Shown: in pieces, positions 1 to 5,179 of the stretch
Layout: each line of letters starts with the position of its first letter
Numbering within the stretch: the first letter of the stretch is position 1
Assembly: GCA_018898235.1 (NCBI GenBank)
Contig: JAHIJU010000362.1
Location: 1 to 5,771, forward strand
Direction: 5' to 3'
Length of the DNA: 5,771 bases
Source: Actinomycetota bacterium
Lineage (GTDB): Bacteria; Actinomycetota; Actinomycetes; Actinomycetales; Cellulomonadaceae
Notes under the pieces: generated by a model
Databases searched by the model: none
Told to the model about the DNA's origin: nothing
Seen by the model: only the letters and a program-made list of their open reading frames with translations
Position numbers and translations under genes: made by a program

Positions 1-67
1 GTTCTAGCAGCAGTCACCCAGGCGGGATACGGGAAGAGCCTGTAGTTTCCCAGGACATGGAGGAAAC

Positions 68-283
68 ATGAGTACCGCGTTTCGGATCGGCACCATTGAC
101 GCCCTGCCGCAAGACGGCGACCGCGACTCGGACAGGACCACCCGAGCTGCCTTGGATGTCCTGCTGCATGAGGCGATGGAGTCAGCTCAGAGGCATCGAG
201 GCGACGCCTCTGAGGACGGCCCCAGGCGAGGCCGTCGGGGCCCGTCTCCCATGAACCCCCGCATTCGACTTCGGTCGTTCTAG
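68..283 (+). CDS. small hypothetical protein (71 aa), uncertain
   Basis: I do not recognise this protein. The ATG at 68 is preceded by GGAGG at 59-63 with a 4-nt spacer, as good a ribosome binding site as those of the clear genes here. The N-terminal half (residues 1-45) is acidic and partly helical, including the segment ALDVLLHEAMESAQRH. Residues 46-71 are Arg/Pro/Gly-rich, low complexity, and encoded across two strong inverted repeats (186-236), which is unusual for real coding sequence. Third-position G+C is lower than in neighbouring genes. The stop TAG (281-283) overlaps the stop of the convergent permease in a shared CTAG. It could be a real short gene, the remains of a longer one, or a chance ORF over a terminator. 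The signal for a genuine start is better than the signal for a genuine C-terminus. Confidence 0.4.
   Translation: MSTAFRIGTIDALPQDGDRDSDRTTRAALDVLLHEAMESAQRHRGDASEDGPRRGRRGPSPMNPRIRLRSF
186..236. terminator. two tandem hairpins, possible terminator of the permease gene
   Basis: Hairpin 1 has a perfect 9-bp stem, CTCAGAGGC (186-194) with GCCTCTGAG (206-214), and an 11-nt loop. Hairpin 2 follows directly, with a 7-bp stem GACGGCC (215-221) with GGCCGTC (230-236) and an 8-nt loop. An alternative 6-bp stem pairs 218-223 with 237-242. They lie 44-94 nt beyond the stop of the minus-strand permease, where a terminator is expected. No U-tract follows on either strand, so they would be of the U-less type common in high-GC actinobacteria. 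They also lie inside the small + ORF, so one of the two readings may be wrong. The stems are seen directly; the function is inferred. Confidence 0.4.
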
Positions 284-1620
284 CTGTCCGAGTTCCCGAG
301 CTCGTCCCCGCCGGGCACCGAGGCCGGCGTGGCCGGTTCGAGCGACGTGCCGCGCCAGCGGGCCAGCACCCGCATGAGGTGGTAGATCCCGATGGCGGCG
401 GCGGTGCCCAGCGCGATGCCCTGGAACTGCAGCTCACCAACGGTCCAGGTGTAGTTCGCCACTCCGATGATGAGCGCGATCGCCGCCGGGATCAGGTTCG
501 TCGGGTGCGAGAAGTCGACCTTGCTCTGCACCCAGATCCGGGCGCCGAGCAGGCCGATCATCCCGTAGAGCACGGTGCCCGCCCCGCCCAGCACGCCGGC
601 CGGGATGGTGCCGATGACGGCGCCGAACCGCGGTGACATCGACAGCACGAGCGCGGTGAGCGCCGCCACCCAGTAGGCCGCCGTCGAGTAGACGCGGGAG
701 GCCGCCATCACCCCGATGTTCTCGGCGTAGGTCGTGGTGCCCGAACCGCCGCCCAGCCCGGCCAGCGTGGTCGCCAGCCCGTCGGCCAGCAGCGCCCGGC
801 CGGTGAGCGGGTCCAGGTCGGTGCCGGTCATCGCAGCCACCGACTTCACGTGCCCGATGTTCTCCGCCACCAGCACGACGACGACGGGCAGGAACAGCCC
901 GAGCACGCTGAGCGACAGCGTCGGGGTGCTGAAGGTCGGCAGCCCCAACAGGGGCGCGGCGGCGATGGCCGTGTAGTCCACCTCACCGCGCAGCGCCGCG
1001 ACGGCGTACCCGACGAGCACCCCGACCAGCACCGACAGCCGCCCCAGCAGCCCGCGGAACAGCACCGTCGACAGCACGATCGCGGCGATCGTCGCGATGG
1101 CCGTCACCGGCGCACCGCGCACCCCGGAGCACCCGGTGTCGGTGCACGAGCCCCAGGCCGACGGCGCCAGGTTGAAGCCGATGAGCGCGACGATGGTGCC
1201 GGTCACCACGGGCGGCATCGTCGCGTCGATCCACCGCGACCCGGCCACCTGCACGATCAGGCCGACCAGGGTGAGCGCCAGCCCGGCGAGCAGGACCCCG
1301 CCGATGGCCGCGCCCATCCCGCCCGAGGACTTCGCAGCCGCGATGGGGGCGATGAACGCGAACGACGATCCGAGGTAGCTGGGCAGCCGGTTGCGGGTGA
1401 GCAGCAGGAAGCCGATGGTGCCGACCGCCGAGAAGAACAGGGTGGTCTGCGGCGGGAATCCCGTGATGAGCGGCACGAGGAACGTCGCGCCCGACATGGC
1501 GACGACGTGCTGCATCCCGATGCCGATGGTCCGCGGCCAGGTCAACCGCTCGCCGGGGGCCACCACCTGGCCAGGGGGGACGTCCCGGCCGTCTCCGTGA
1601 AGCTGCCATCCGAACGCCAC
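280..1620 (-). CDS. uraA: uracil/xanthine permease, NCS2 family (UraA-like)
   Basis: This is an integral membrane nucleobase:proton symporter of the NCS2/NAT family, predicted to import uracil (possibly xanthine) for salvage. At 446 aa it is close to the usual length of about 430 for UraA. The N-terminal GWQLHGDGR segment and LTWPRTIGIGMQH are typical of the actinobacterial branch. Visible family motifs are the Gln-His pair in the first helix (Q37-H38), SSFAFIAP at 85-92, the helix-8 motif AENIGH with E253 and H257 (equivalent to E. coli UraA E241/H245), and TTYAENIGVMA with E300 (equivalent to E290). The substrate-binding glutamates are therefore intact. The gene starts at GTG (1618-1620 on the complement), preceded by AGGAGGT (1625-1631) with a 4-nt spacer. 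It stands alone, divergent from the ABC permease, with no pyr genes in view. Exact base specificity cannot be read from the sequence. Confidence 0.95.
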   Translation of the reverse strand: MAFGWQLHGDGRDVPPGQVVAPGERLTWPRTIGIGMQHVVAMSGATFLVPLITGFPPQTTLFFSAVGTIGFLLLTRNRLPSYLGSSFAFIAPIAAAKSSGGMGAAIGGVLLAGLALTLVGLIVQVAGSRWIDATMPPVVTGTIVALIGFNLAPSAWGSCTDTGCSGVRGAPVTAIATIAAIVLSTVLFRGLLGRLSVLVGVLVGYAVAALRGEVDYTAIAAAPLLGLPTFSTPTLSLSVLGLFLPVVVVLVAENIGHVKSVAAMTGTDLDPLTGRALLADGLATTLAGLGGGSGTTTYAENIGVMAASRVYSTAAYWVAALTALVLSMSPRFGAVIGTIPAGVLGGAGTVLYGMIGLLGARIWVQSKVDFSHPTNLIPAAIALIIGVANYTWTVGELQFQGIALGTAAAIGIYHLMRVLARWRGTSLEPATPASVPGGDELGNSDS

Positions 1621-1641
1621 CGCGACCTCCTACCGTCCACA

Positions 1642-1657
1642 CCGGCGTCCACGCCGG
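1642..1657 (-). promoter_or_regulatory. hairpin in the leader of the uracil permease
   Basis: A perfect 16-nt inverted repeat, CCGGCGT (1642-1648) with ACGCCGG (1651-1657), lies 10 nt upstream of the permease ribosome binding site (1625-1631) and downstream of the proposed -10. It could be an operator or a small leader hairpin affecting translation. I see no PyrR-type leader motif in this stretch. Short GC-rich palindromes are common in such genomes, so the regulatory role is weakly supported. Confidence 0.25.
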
Positions 1658-1668
1658 CACCGGGGGTG

Positions 1669-1674
1669 AGGCTA
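1669..1674 (-). promoter_or_regulatory. possible -10 box (TAGCCT) of the uracil permease
   Basis: On the minus strand TAGCCT matches the actinobacterial TANNNT -10 pattern and overlaps the palindrome GCTAGC (1671-1676). Transcription would start near 1662, giving a leader of about 41 nt that contains the hairpin and the AGGAGGT site. No convincing TTGACA-like -35 is visible at 16-18 bp, so this is a weak call. Confidence 0.3.
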
Positions 1675-1754
1675 GCGCGACCCCGTGCCTCCGCTGTGCG
1701 CCGTCCGGCCCGGTCCACCGGCCGTGCCGGTCGGCGCAGCCCTGCACCCCGGGC

Positions 1755-1760
1755 TAGCGT
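1755..1760 (+). promoter_or_regulatory. -10 box (TAGCGT) for a leaderless start of the ABC permease
   Basis: TAGCGT lies exactly 7 nt before the GTG at 1768, and there is no ribosome binding site upstream of that GTG. This is the arrangement known for leaderless actinobacterial mRNAs, where transcription begins at or next to the start codon. It also decides the choice of start: the open frame continues far upstream, but only as the antisense of the permease. The -35 region is not convincing. Confidence 0.5.
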
Positions 1761-1767
1761 TCGGCCC

Positions 1768-2514
1768 GTGCCGCCCGACGAGCTCGTCCACACCCTGCTC
1801 GGGGTGGCCGTCCTCGTCGCGATCACCGCCACTACGCTCGGTCTGCGCCGCACCCCGCACCCGTGGGCGCCGGCCTGGGCCGTGCTGCGCGGCGGGCTCC
1901 AGCTCGCGGCCGTCGCCCTGGTGCTGGCCGGGGTGATCCAGAACCCGTGGTGGGTGGGGCTGGCGCTGCTGGTCATGTTCTCGGTGGCGGCCTGGACGGC
2001 GACCCGGCGGCTCGGCGCGGACCTCGCCCACCTGGGGCTGGTCGCGGGGTCGATGGGCGCGGGGGTGCTGGTCACCCTGGCCGTCGTGTTCGGAACCGGC
2101 GCCCTGGCGCTGACCAGCCGCTACGCCCTGGCGATCGGCGGCATCGTGATCGGCAACTCGATGTCCATCGCGACCCTGGTCGGGCGCCAGCTCAACCAGC
2201 TGACCCGCGACCACTGGGAGGAGGTCGAGGGCTGGTTGGCGCTCGGCGCCACGGGTCGCCAGGCCACGGCGACCATCGCGCGCGAGTCGATCCACCACGC
2301 CCTCATCCCGACCACGGACCAGACCCGCACCACCGGCCTGGTGACCCTGCCGGGCGCGTTCGTCGGCGCGATCTTCGGCGGGGTCTCACCGCTGGAGGCC
2401 GGGCGCTTCCAGCTCGTGGTGCTGAGCGCGGTGATGGCCGCGGGCTCCATCGCCGCCGTCCTGCTGGCCCACTGGCTGGCACCGGCCGCCACCCGACCCG
2501 ACCCTCTCGGCTGA
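1768..2514 (+). CDS. FetB/YbbM-type (UPF0014) ABC transporter permease
   Basis: A predicted inner-membrane protein of 248 aa with about seven hydrophobic segments (near 9-26, 42-58, 60-77, 90-108, 118-136, 190-206, 217-238), close to the usual length of about 260 for this family. Recognisable family features are the helix ending in GGIVIGNSMSIATL (124-137), the cytoplasmic segment WLALGATGRQA (156-166) typical of the coupling region, TTGLVTLPGAFVGAIFGG (188-205), and SPLEAGRFQLVVL (207-219). E. coli FetB works with the ATPase FetA and is linked to iron export and oxidative-stress resistance. No ATPase gene is adjacent here, so the partner must be elsewhere and the substrate is unknown. GTG 1768 is chosen because of the TAGCGT box 7 nt upstream. 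The next gene follows after 51 bp on the same strand and may be co-transcribed. Confidence 0.88.
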   Translation: MPPDELVHTLLGVAVLVAITATTLGLRRTPHPWAPAWAVLRGGLQLAAVALVLAGVIQNPWWVGLALLVMFSVAAWTATRRLGADLAHLGLVAGSMGAGVLVTLAVVFGTGALALTSRYALAIGGIVIGNSMSIATLVGRQLNQLTRDHWEEVEGWLALGATGRQATATIARESIHHALIPTTDQTRTTGLVTLPGAFVGAIFGGVSPLEAGRFQLVVLSAVMAAGSIAAVLLAHWLAPAATRPDPLG

Positions 2515-2565
2515 CCGGTGCGAGGATCGGAGCAGACCCCACTCGGGCAGATGACAGGAGGGCAC

Positions 2566-3075
2566 ATGAACGGTGTCGACGTCCTCGCGGACGGTTTCGG
2601 GAGGGTGGGCGCGGCGCTCCGCCGCTGCCTCGACGGGCTCGACCGCACCGACCTGACGTACCGCCTCGACCCGCAGGCGAACACCATCGCGTGGCTCGCC
2701 TGGCACCTCGCCCGGGAGGAGGACGCACAGATCGCCCCCCTGGCCGGCACCGAGCAGGTCTGGACGGCCCAGGGCTGGGCGGACCGCTTCGCCCTCCCGC
2801 TGGAGCGCTCCGACATGGGCTACGGCCACACGGCGGACCAGGTCGCACTGGTGGTCGCCGAGGCCGATCTGCTCCTCGGCTACCAGGCGGCGACGGCGAC
2901 CGCGACCGCCGCGTATCTGGCGCAGCTCGCGCCGGAGGACCTGGACGAGGTGGTCGACCGGCGCTGGGACCCGCCGGTCACCCGCGGGGTCCGGCTGATG
3001 AGCGTGCTGGCGGACTCCCTGCAGCACCTGGGCCAGGCCGAGCTGGTCCGCGGCGTCATCGACCGCGGACGCTGA
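2566..3075 (+). CDS. DinB-family / DUF664 protein (mycothiol-transferase-like)
   Basis: A 169-aa soluble protein predicted to form the DinB/YfiT-like four-helix bundle. Family features are NTIAWLAWHLAREED (39-53) with H47, the segment GTEQVWTAQGWADRF (61-75), a GYGH motif (85-88), VVDRRWDPPVTRGVRLMSV (129-147), and the last helix DSLQHLGQAELVRG (150-163) with H154. H47 and H154, perhaps with D150, are the likely metal ligands; this assignment is inferred from family geometry. Some relatives are mycothiol-dependent transferases for detoxification, but many, including this one, have no known substrate. The ATG at 2566 is chosen for its AGGAGG (2556-2561) with a 4-nt spacer. A GTG at 2518 in the same frame would add 16 residues of non-family sequence. 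It lies downstream of the ABC permease and tail-to-tail with the diguanylate cyclase. Confidence 0.85.
   Translation: MNGVDVLADGFGRVGAALRRCLDGLDRTDLTYRLDPQANTIAWLAWHLAREEDAQIAPLAGTEQVWTAQGWADRFALPLERSDMGYGHTADQVALVVAEADLLLGYQAATATATAAYLAQLAPEDLDEVVDRRWDPPVTRGVRLMSVLADSLQHLGQAELVRGVIDRGR
3046..3070. terminator. hairpin at a convergent gene junction, possible terminator
   Basis: A perfect 8-bp stem, GTCCGCGG (3046-3053) with CCGCGGAC (3063-3070) and a 9-nt loop, ends three bases before the stop codon of the DinB-family gene. The convergent cyclase gene ends only 8 bp further on, so there is no room for a terminator outside coding sequence. The stem could serve the - strand transcript, or both. 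No U-tract is present, and in such GC-rich coding DNA a stem of this size may be chance. Confidence 0.25.
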
Positions 3076-3083
3076 ACCGGTCC

Positions 3084-4067
3084 CTACTCGATCGCCGATC
3101 CGCCGACCGCCGCATCGACAGTGTCGCCGTCCGTCCGCGCCTTGTGGCGGTAGAGCGCGTCGTCGGCGCGCTTGAGCACGCTCAGCACGGTGTCGTCGGC
3201 GCGCACCTGCGTCACCCCGAACGACCAGGCGTGCGCCGAGCGCTCACGCACCCGGGTCAGCCAGCGCGCCGCCGACCGCCCGTCCTGGTCGGCGAACAGC
3301 ACCACGAACTCGTCGCCCCCGAGCCTGGCGACGATGTCCTCGGCGTCGAGCGCGTCCCGCAGCACGCGCACCACATCGATCAGTGCCCGGTCGCCCGCCG
3401 CGTGCCCGCCGGTGTCGTTGAGCTCCTTGAGCCCGTCGAGGTCGAGCACCGCCAGGCTGACCCGCGCCCCGGAGCACGCGGCCCGGATGGCGCTGCCCAC
3501 CGTGCGGTCGAGCACGGCGCGGCTGTAGGCGCCCGTGAGCGCATCGGTGGTGGCCTGGTCGTGCACCTGGGCGTACACCCGGCCGATGAGCAGCTGGCCG
3601 AGCCCCACCAGCGCGACCGAGGCGATCATCTGCGGGACGTCCAGACCGGCAGGGCTGAGCACCACGGCGACCACGGCGAGCGCCGTCGAGTACCAGGCGA
3701 GCCACCGCCACCGACGCATCGGCAGCAGGAGCGCACCGAGCTGCCCCCCGAGCATGAGCGGCAGGGCGAGCGTGGCGGCCGCGGCCGGATCGGGTGTGAC
3801 GGCCAGCAGCAGCGCGACGGCCGCCAGCACCAGCCCCAGGCTCACGACCAGCACCCGACGGTGCTGGCGCAGCACCCAGGTGACCAGCGCGAGGAGCCCG
3901 ATCCCGATCCCCGTCACGCCCCAGGTCGTCGAGACCGCCGGGACGCCCGCACGCGGGACGAGGGCGCCGAGCACGGCGAGCGCACCGCCCGCGGCCTCGG
4001 CCAGCACCAGGTAGCGCACCCTCGCACTGGGAACCGTCGCGAGCCGCACCGGTCGATCCTGGCGCAC
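3084..4067 (-). CDS. membrane-anchored diguanylate cyclase (GGDEF domain)
   Basis: The enzyme is predicted to make cyclic di-GMP from two GTP. The N-terminal half (about 17-166) has six hydrophobic segments forming a membrane sensor of no family I can name. The GGDEF domain covers about 171-312: DALTGAYSR (175-183, with Ser where Asn is usual), LDLDGLKELND (208-218, metal-binding D209), GHAAGD (221-226), the active-site loop GGDEF at 250-254, and ADDALYRHK near the end (301-309). The catalytic motif is intact, so activity is likely. The inhibitory-site motif RxxD is not: its Asp is D244 but the Arg position is D241. No EAL or HD-GYP domain is present. The longest start is GTG at 4065-4067, with only a poor ribosome binding site. 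A GTG six codons in (4047-4049) has AGGA upstream at reasonable spacing and may be the true start. Confidence 0.93.
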   Translation of the reverse strand: MRQDRPVRLATVPSARVRYLVLAEAAGGALAVLGALVPRAGVPAVSTTWGVTGIGIGLLALVTWVLRQHRRVLVVSLGLVLAAVALLLAVTPDPAAAATLALPLMLGGQLGALLLPMRRWRWLAWYSTALAVVAVVLSPAGLDVPQMIASVALVGLGQLLIGRVYAQVHDQATTDALTGAYSRAVLDRTVGSAIRAACSGARVSLAVLDLDGLKELNDTGGHAAGDRALIDVVRVLRDALDAEDIVARLGGDEFVVLFADQDGRSAARWLTRVRERSAHAWSFGVTQVRADDTVLSVLKRADDALYRHKARTDGDTVDAAVGGSAIE

Positions 4068-4091
4068 CCGCCACCGTCAGGAGTGCAATTG

Positions 4092-4168
4092 CGGGGCAGG
4101 TCACCGATGCGGTGCGCCCGCAGCGGGTGAAGTCCCGCGGACGACCTGCCCCGGACGTGCGGCAGGTC
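4092..4168. repeat. three-copy GGCAGGTC inverted/direct repeat in a divergent promoter region
   Basis: The region holds GGCAGGTCAC at 4095-4104, the reverse complement GACCTGCC at 4143-4150, and GGCAGGTCAC again at 4161-4170. The first pair extends to a perfect 11-bp inverted repeat, CGGGGCAGGTC (4092-4102) with GACCTGCCCCG (4143-4153). The second pair makes an 8-bp stem (4143-4150 with 4161-4168) around a 10-nt loop. The middle arm is shared, so the two stems exclude each other as RNA. Inside the outer stem are smaller hairpins: GCGG (4109-4112) with CCGC (4118-4121), and GCGGG (4123-4127) with CCCGC (4134-4138). It lies between the divergent cyclase and the small secreted protein. It may be a multi-site operator for both genes or a folded leader RNA. 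The repeats are seen directly; the function is inferred. Confidence 0.6.
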
Positions 4169-4215
4169 ACGTCGACGACCGCCGCCGCGGGCCCGGTCCG
4201 GCGCCGGCCGTACGG

Positions 4216-4221
4216 GAGACT
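4216..4221 (+). promoter_or_regulatory. possible -10 (GAGACT) for the small secreted protein gene
   Basis: GAGACT differs by one base from the TAGACT box found before the gene at 5192 and sits 7 nt before the ATG at 4229, the spacing expected for a leaderless transcript. The same stretch contains GGGAG (4214-4218), which could instead be a ribosome binding site with a long spacer of about 10 nt. I cannot decide between the two. If the leaderless reading is right, the repeat element at 4092-4168 would be operator DNA for this gene, not leader RNA. Confidence 0.25.
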
Positions 4222-4228
4222 GGCGCCC

Positions 4229-4618
4229 ATGACCGCGCCCTCCCACCCAGGCCCCCGACCAGGCCGCTCAGAACTGGTACGTCGCCTCGTCGTCCCCCTG
4301 GCCGCCATGACGATCGCGTTCGGGGCCGGCTGGAGCCTGGGCGCGGGACGTGGTGAGACCACCGACTGGCAGGTCGCCACCGTGTCCGCCGAGGGTGACG
4401 GCGCGACGGCCGCCGTCGGTGGTGCCACCCTCCCGATCGGCCCGTCCGTGCCGATGTGGATCGACGCCGACGGTGCGACGCGCACGGCCGGGCGGCCCAC
4501 CTGCCTGGACGCCCTGGCCAGTGCGCCGGGGTCCTTCCGGGTGGTCGTGGATCACCTCACGGTCGACGGCAAGCAGGTCGACGCGGTCGTGGCGATCGAC
4601 TGCCGTGTGGCGCACTGA
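4229..4618 (+). CDS. small membrane-anchored or secreted hypothetical protein (129 aa)
   Basis: I do not recognise a family. The N-terminus is positively charged (R10, R13, R18, R19), followed by one hydrophobic segment at about 20-40 (LVVPLAAMTIAFGAGWSLGAG), so the protein is predicted to be exported or anchored with the C-terminus outside. There is no lipobox cysteine. The outer part (about 41-129) is mainly predicted beta strand and contains two cysteines, C92 and C125, well placed for a disulfide outside the cell. The start at ATG 4229 is supported by GAGACT/GGGAG upstream and a normal signal-anchor. The frame stays open upstream to 4112, but that part covers the repeat element and has no start signal. 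It is divergent from the cyclase across the shared intergenic element. Codon use is ordinary for this DNA. The function is unknown. Confidence 0.75.
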   Translation: MTAPSHPGPRPGRSELVRRLVVPLAAMTIAFGAGWSLGAGRGETTDWQVATVSAEGDGATAAVGGATLPIGPSVPMWIDADGATRTAGRPTCLDALASAPGSFRVVVDHLTVDGKQVDAVVAIDCRVAH

Positions 4619-4626
4619 ATCTGCTC

Positions 4627-4656
4627 TCGACAGGCCGACCACCATAGCCCTAGGCT
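4627..4656 (+). promoter_or_regulatory. sigma70-type promoter of the cold-shock gene
   Basis: TCGACA (4627-4632, one mismatch to TTGACA) is separated by 18 bp from TAGGCT (4651-4656), a good TANNNT -10 box. Transcription would start near 4663, leaving an untranslated leader of about 177 nt before the ATG at 4840. Long leaders are well known for cold-shock mRNAs. The -10 lies in a CCTAGG palindrome. Confidence 0.55.
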
Positions 4657-4662
4657 GCTCGT

Positions 4663-4839
4663 CGTAGTCGCAGTGCTGTAGTTGTCACACCACGCTCGCA
4701 ATGGGTGAAGCTCGTAACAAGAAGCTCGTCTTCGACGAACTCGTTCCAAGCGAAGCTCGGTCTCGGGCGGACGACGACCACCGTGATTCACCGGTCCCGG
4801 GTCGTCGGGGTCGACCAACACCCGCAAGGAGACAGAGCA
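4663..4839 (+). promoter_or_regulatory. long structured 5' leader of the cold-shock gene
   Basis: This stretch is less GC-rich than its surroundings (about 53% over 4681-4740 by hand count). It has three copies of GAAGCTCG (4707-4714, 4721-4728, 4752-4759). A small hairpin TCGTC (4726-4730) with GACGA (4734-4738) closes a UUC loop. An 8-bp stem CGACGACC (4772-4779) with GGTCGTCG (4800-4807) ends 18 nt before the ribosome binding site. A competing stem GGTCG (4800-4804) with CGACC (4812-4816) uses the same bases. Such leaders in cold-shock genes are known to change fold with temperature. That this one does so is inference, and it shows no sequence I can equate with the E. coli cold box. Confidence 0.5.
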
Positions 4840-5043
4840 ATGGCAGCAGGCACCGTGAAGTGGTTCAACGCCGAGAAGGGCTTCGGCTTCATCGCCCCCG
4901 AGGATGGCGGCGCTGATGTGTTCGTCCACTACTCGGCCATCACCTCGAGCGGTTACCGCACGCTCGAGGAGAACCAGAAGGTCACGTTCGACGTCCAGCA
5001 GGGCCCCAAGGGTCCGCAGGCCTCGAACGTCGTTCCCGCCTGA
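4840..5043 (+). CDS. cspA: cold-shock protein, CspA family
   Basis: A 67-aa single cold-shock domain (five-stranded OB fold) that binds single-stranded RNA and DNA, acting as an RNA chaperone. The start MAAGTVKWFNAEKGFGFI is diagnostic; RNP1 is KGFGFI (13-18), and RNP2 is VFVHY (27-31). The aromatic residues of the nucleic-acid face (W8, F15, F17, F28, H30) are present. The length is the normal one for the actinobacterial type. AAGGAGA (4826-4832) gives a good ribosome binding site 8 nt before the ATG. The frame is open upstream to 4705, but the family begins at this Met. It is a single-gene unit with its own promoter, long leader and terminator. Whether it is cold-induced or constitutive cannot be told, as genomes of this type usually have several copies. 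Confidence 0.97.
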   Translation: MAAGTVKWFNAEKGFGFIAPEDGGADVFVHYSAITSSGYRTLEENQKVTFDVQQGPKGPQASNVVPA

Positions 5044-5059
5044 GGAACTTCTGAGCACT

Positions 5060-5094
5060 GAACGGCGGCGCTCCCCACGGGGGCGCCGCCGTTC
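5060..5094 (+). terminator. intrinsic terminator hairpin of the cold-shock gene
   Basis: A 12-bp perfect stem, GAACGGCGGCGC (5060-5071) with GCGCCGCCGTTC (5083-5094), is extended by CCC/GGG after a single bulged T (5072). This is the strongest hairpin in the window and begins 17 nt after the cold-shock stop codon. There is no U-tract after it, as is usual in high-GC actinobacteria. Confidence 0.8.
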
Positions 5095-5179
5095 GCATGC
5101 CACCGACCGATGGCTATCCACCGGAAGGTCGGCCCCTGGTCATCCCTGGGACTGACGCGAGGCCCGCAAGCCCGTCGCC

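Noticed and set aside
850..1767. Long upstream extension of the ABC permease frame
   Set aside because: It is antisense to the uracil permease, reads as Arg/Gly/Asp-rich low-complexity sequence, and ends where family homology starts; GTG 1768 has a proper -10 at 7 nt.
2479..2521. 7-bp inverted repeat GCACCGG/CCGGTGC around the stop of the ABC permease
   Set aside because: The 29-nt loop is too long for a terminator, and no U-tract follows. The next gene may be co-transcribed.
2518..2565. GTG 2518 as start of the DinB-family gene
   Set aside because: It has no ribosome binding site, and the added residues do not look like the family; ATG 2566 follows AGGAGG.
1863..4130. 755-codon + strand open frame
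   Set aside because: It is a shadow over three well-supported genes, with biased Arg/Gly/Pro composition and no family features.
4092..4150. Cobalamin or c-di-AMP riboswitch
   Set aside because: GGGTGAAGTCCC and GACCTGCC recall parts of these classes, but the spacing within GGTG-TCC is short, the remaining conserved blocks are absent, and the element is far too small.
4112..4153. 5' fragment of a group II intron
   Set aside because: GTGCGCCC followed by GGGTGAAGTCCC recalls the start of bacterial group II introns, but there is no domain V, no reverse transcriptase, and the piece is embedded in the inverted repeat. A covariance-model search would settle it.
4092..4168. c-di-GMP (GEMM) riboswitch next to the diguanylate cyclase
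   Set aside because: A short stretch (GCGGGG...ACCGATG) resembles the 3' end of GEMM-I on the + strand, but the conserved GGCAAACC and GCAAAGC blocks are missing on both strands and the stem order does not fit.
4705..4839. N-terminally extended cold-shock protein from GTG 4705
   Set aside because: The extension has no family match; the family starts at MAxGTVKWFN, and the ATG at 4840 has a good ribosome binding site.
4701..4916. Upstream ORF (71 codons) in the cold-shock leader overlapping the cold-shock gene
   Set aside because: It has no ribosome binding site before the ATG and runs out of frame deep into the cold-shock gene. The first 20 codons look gene-like only because of the GAAGCTCG repeats.
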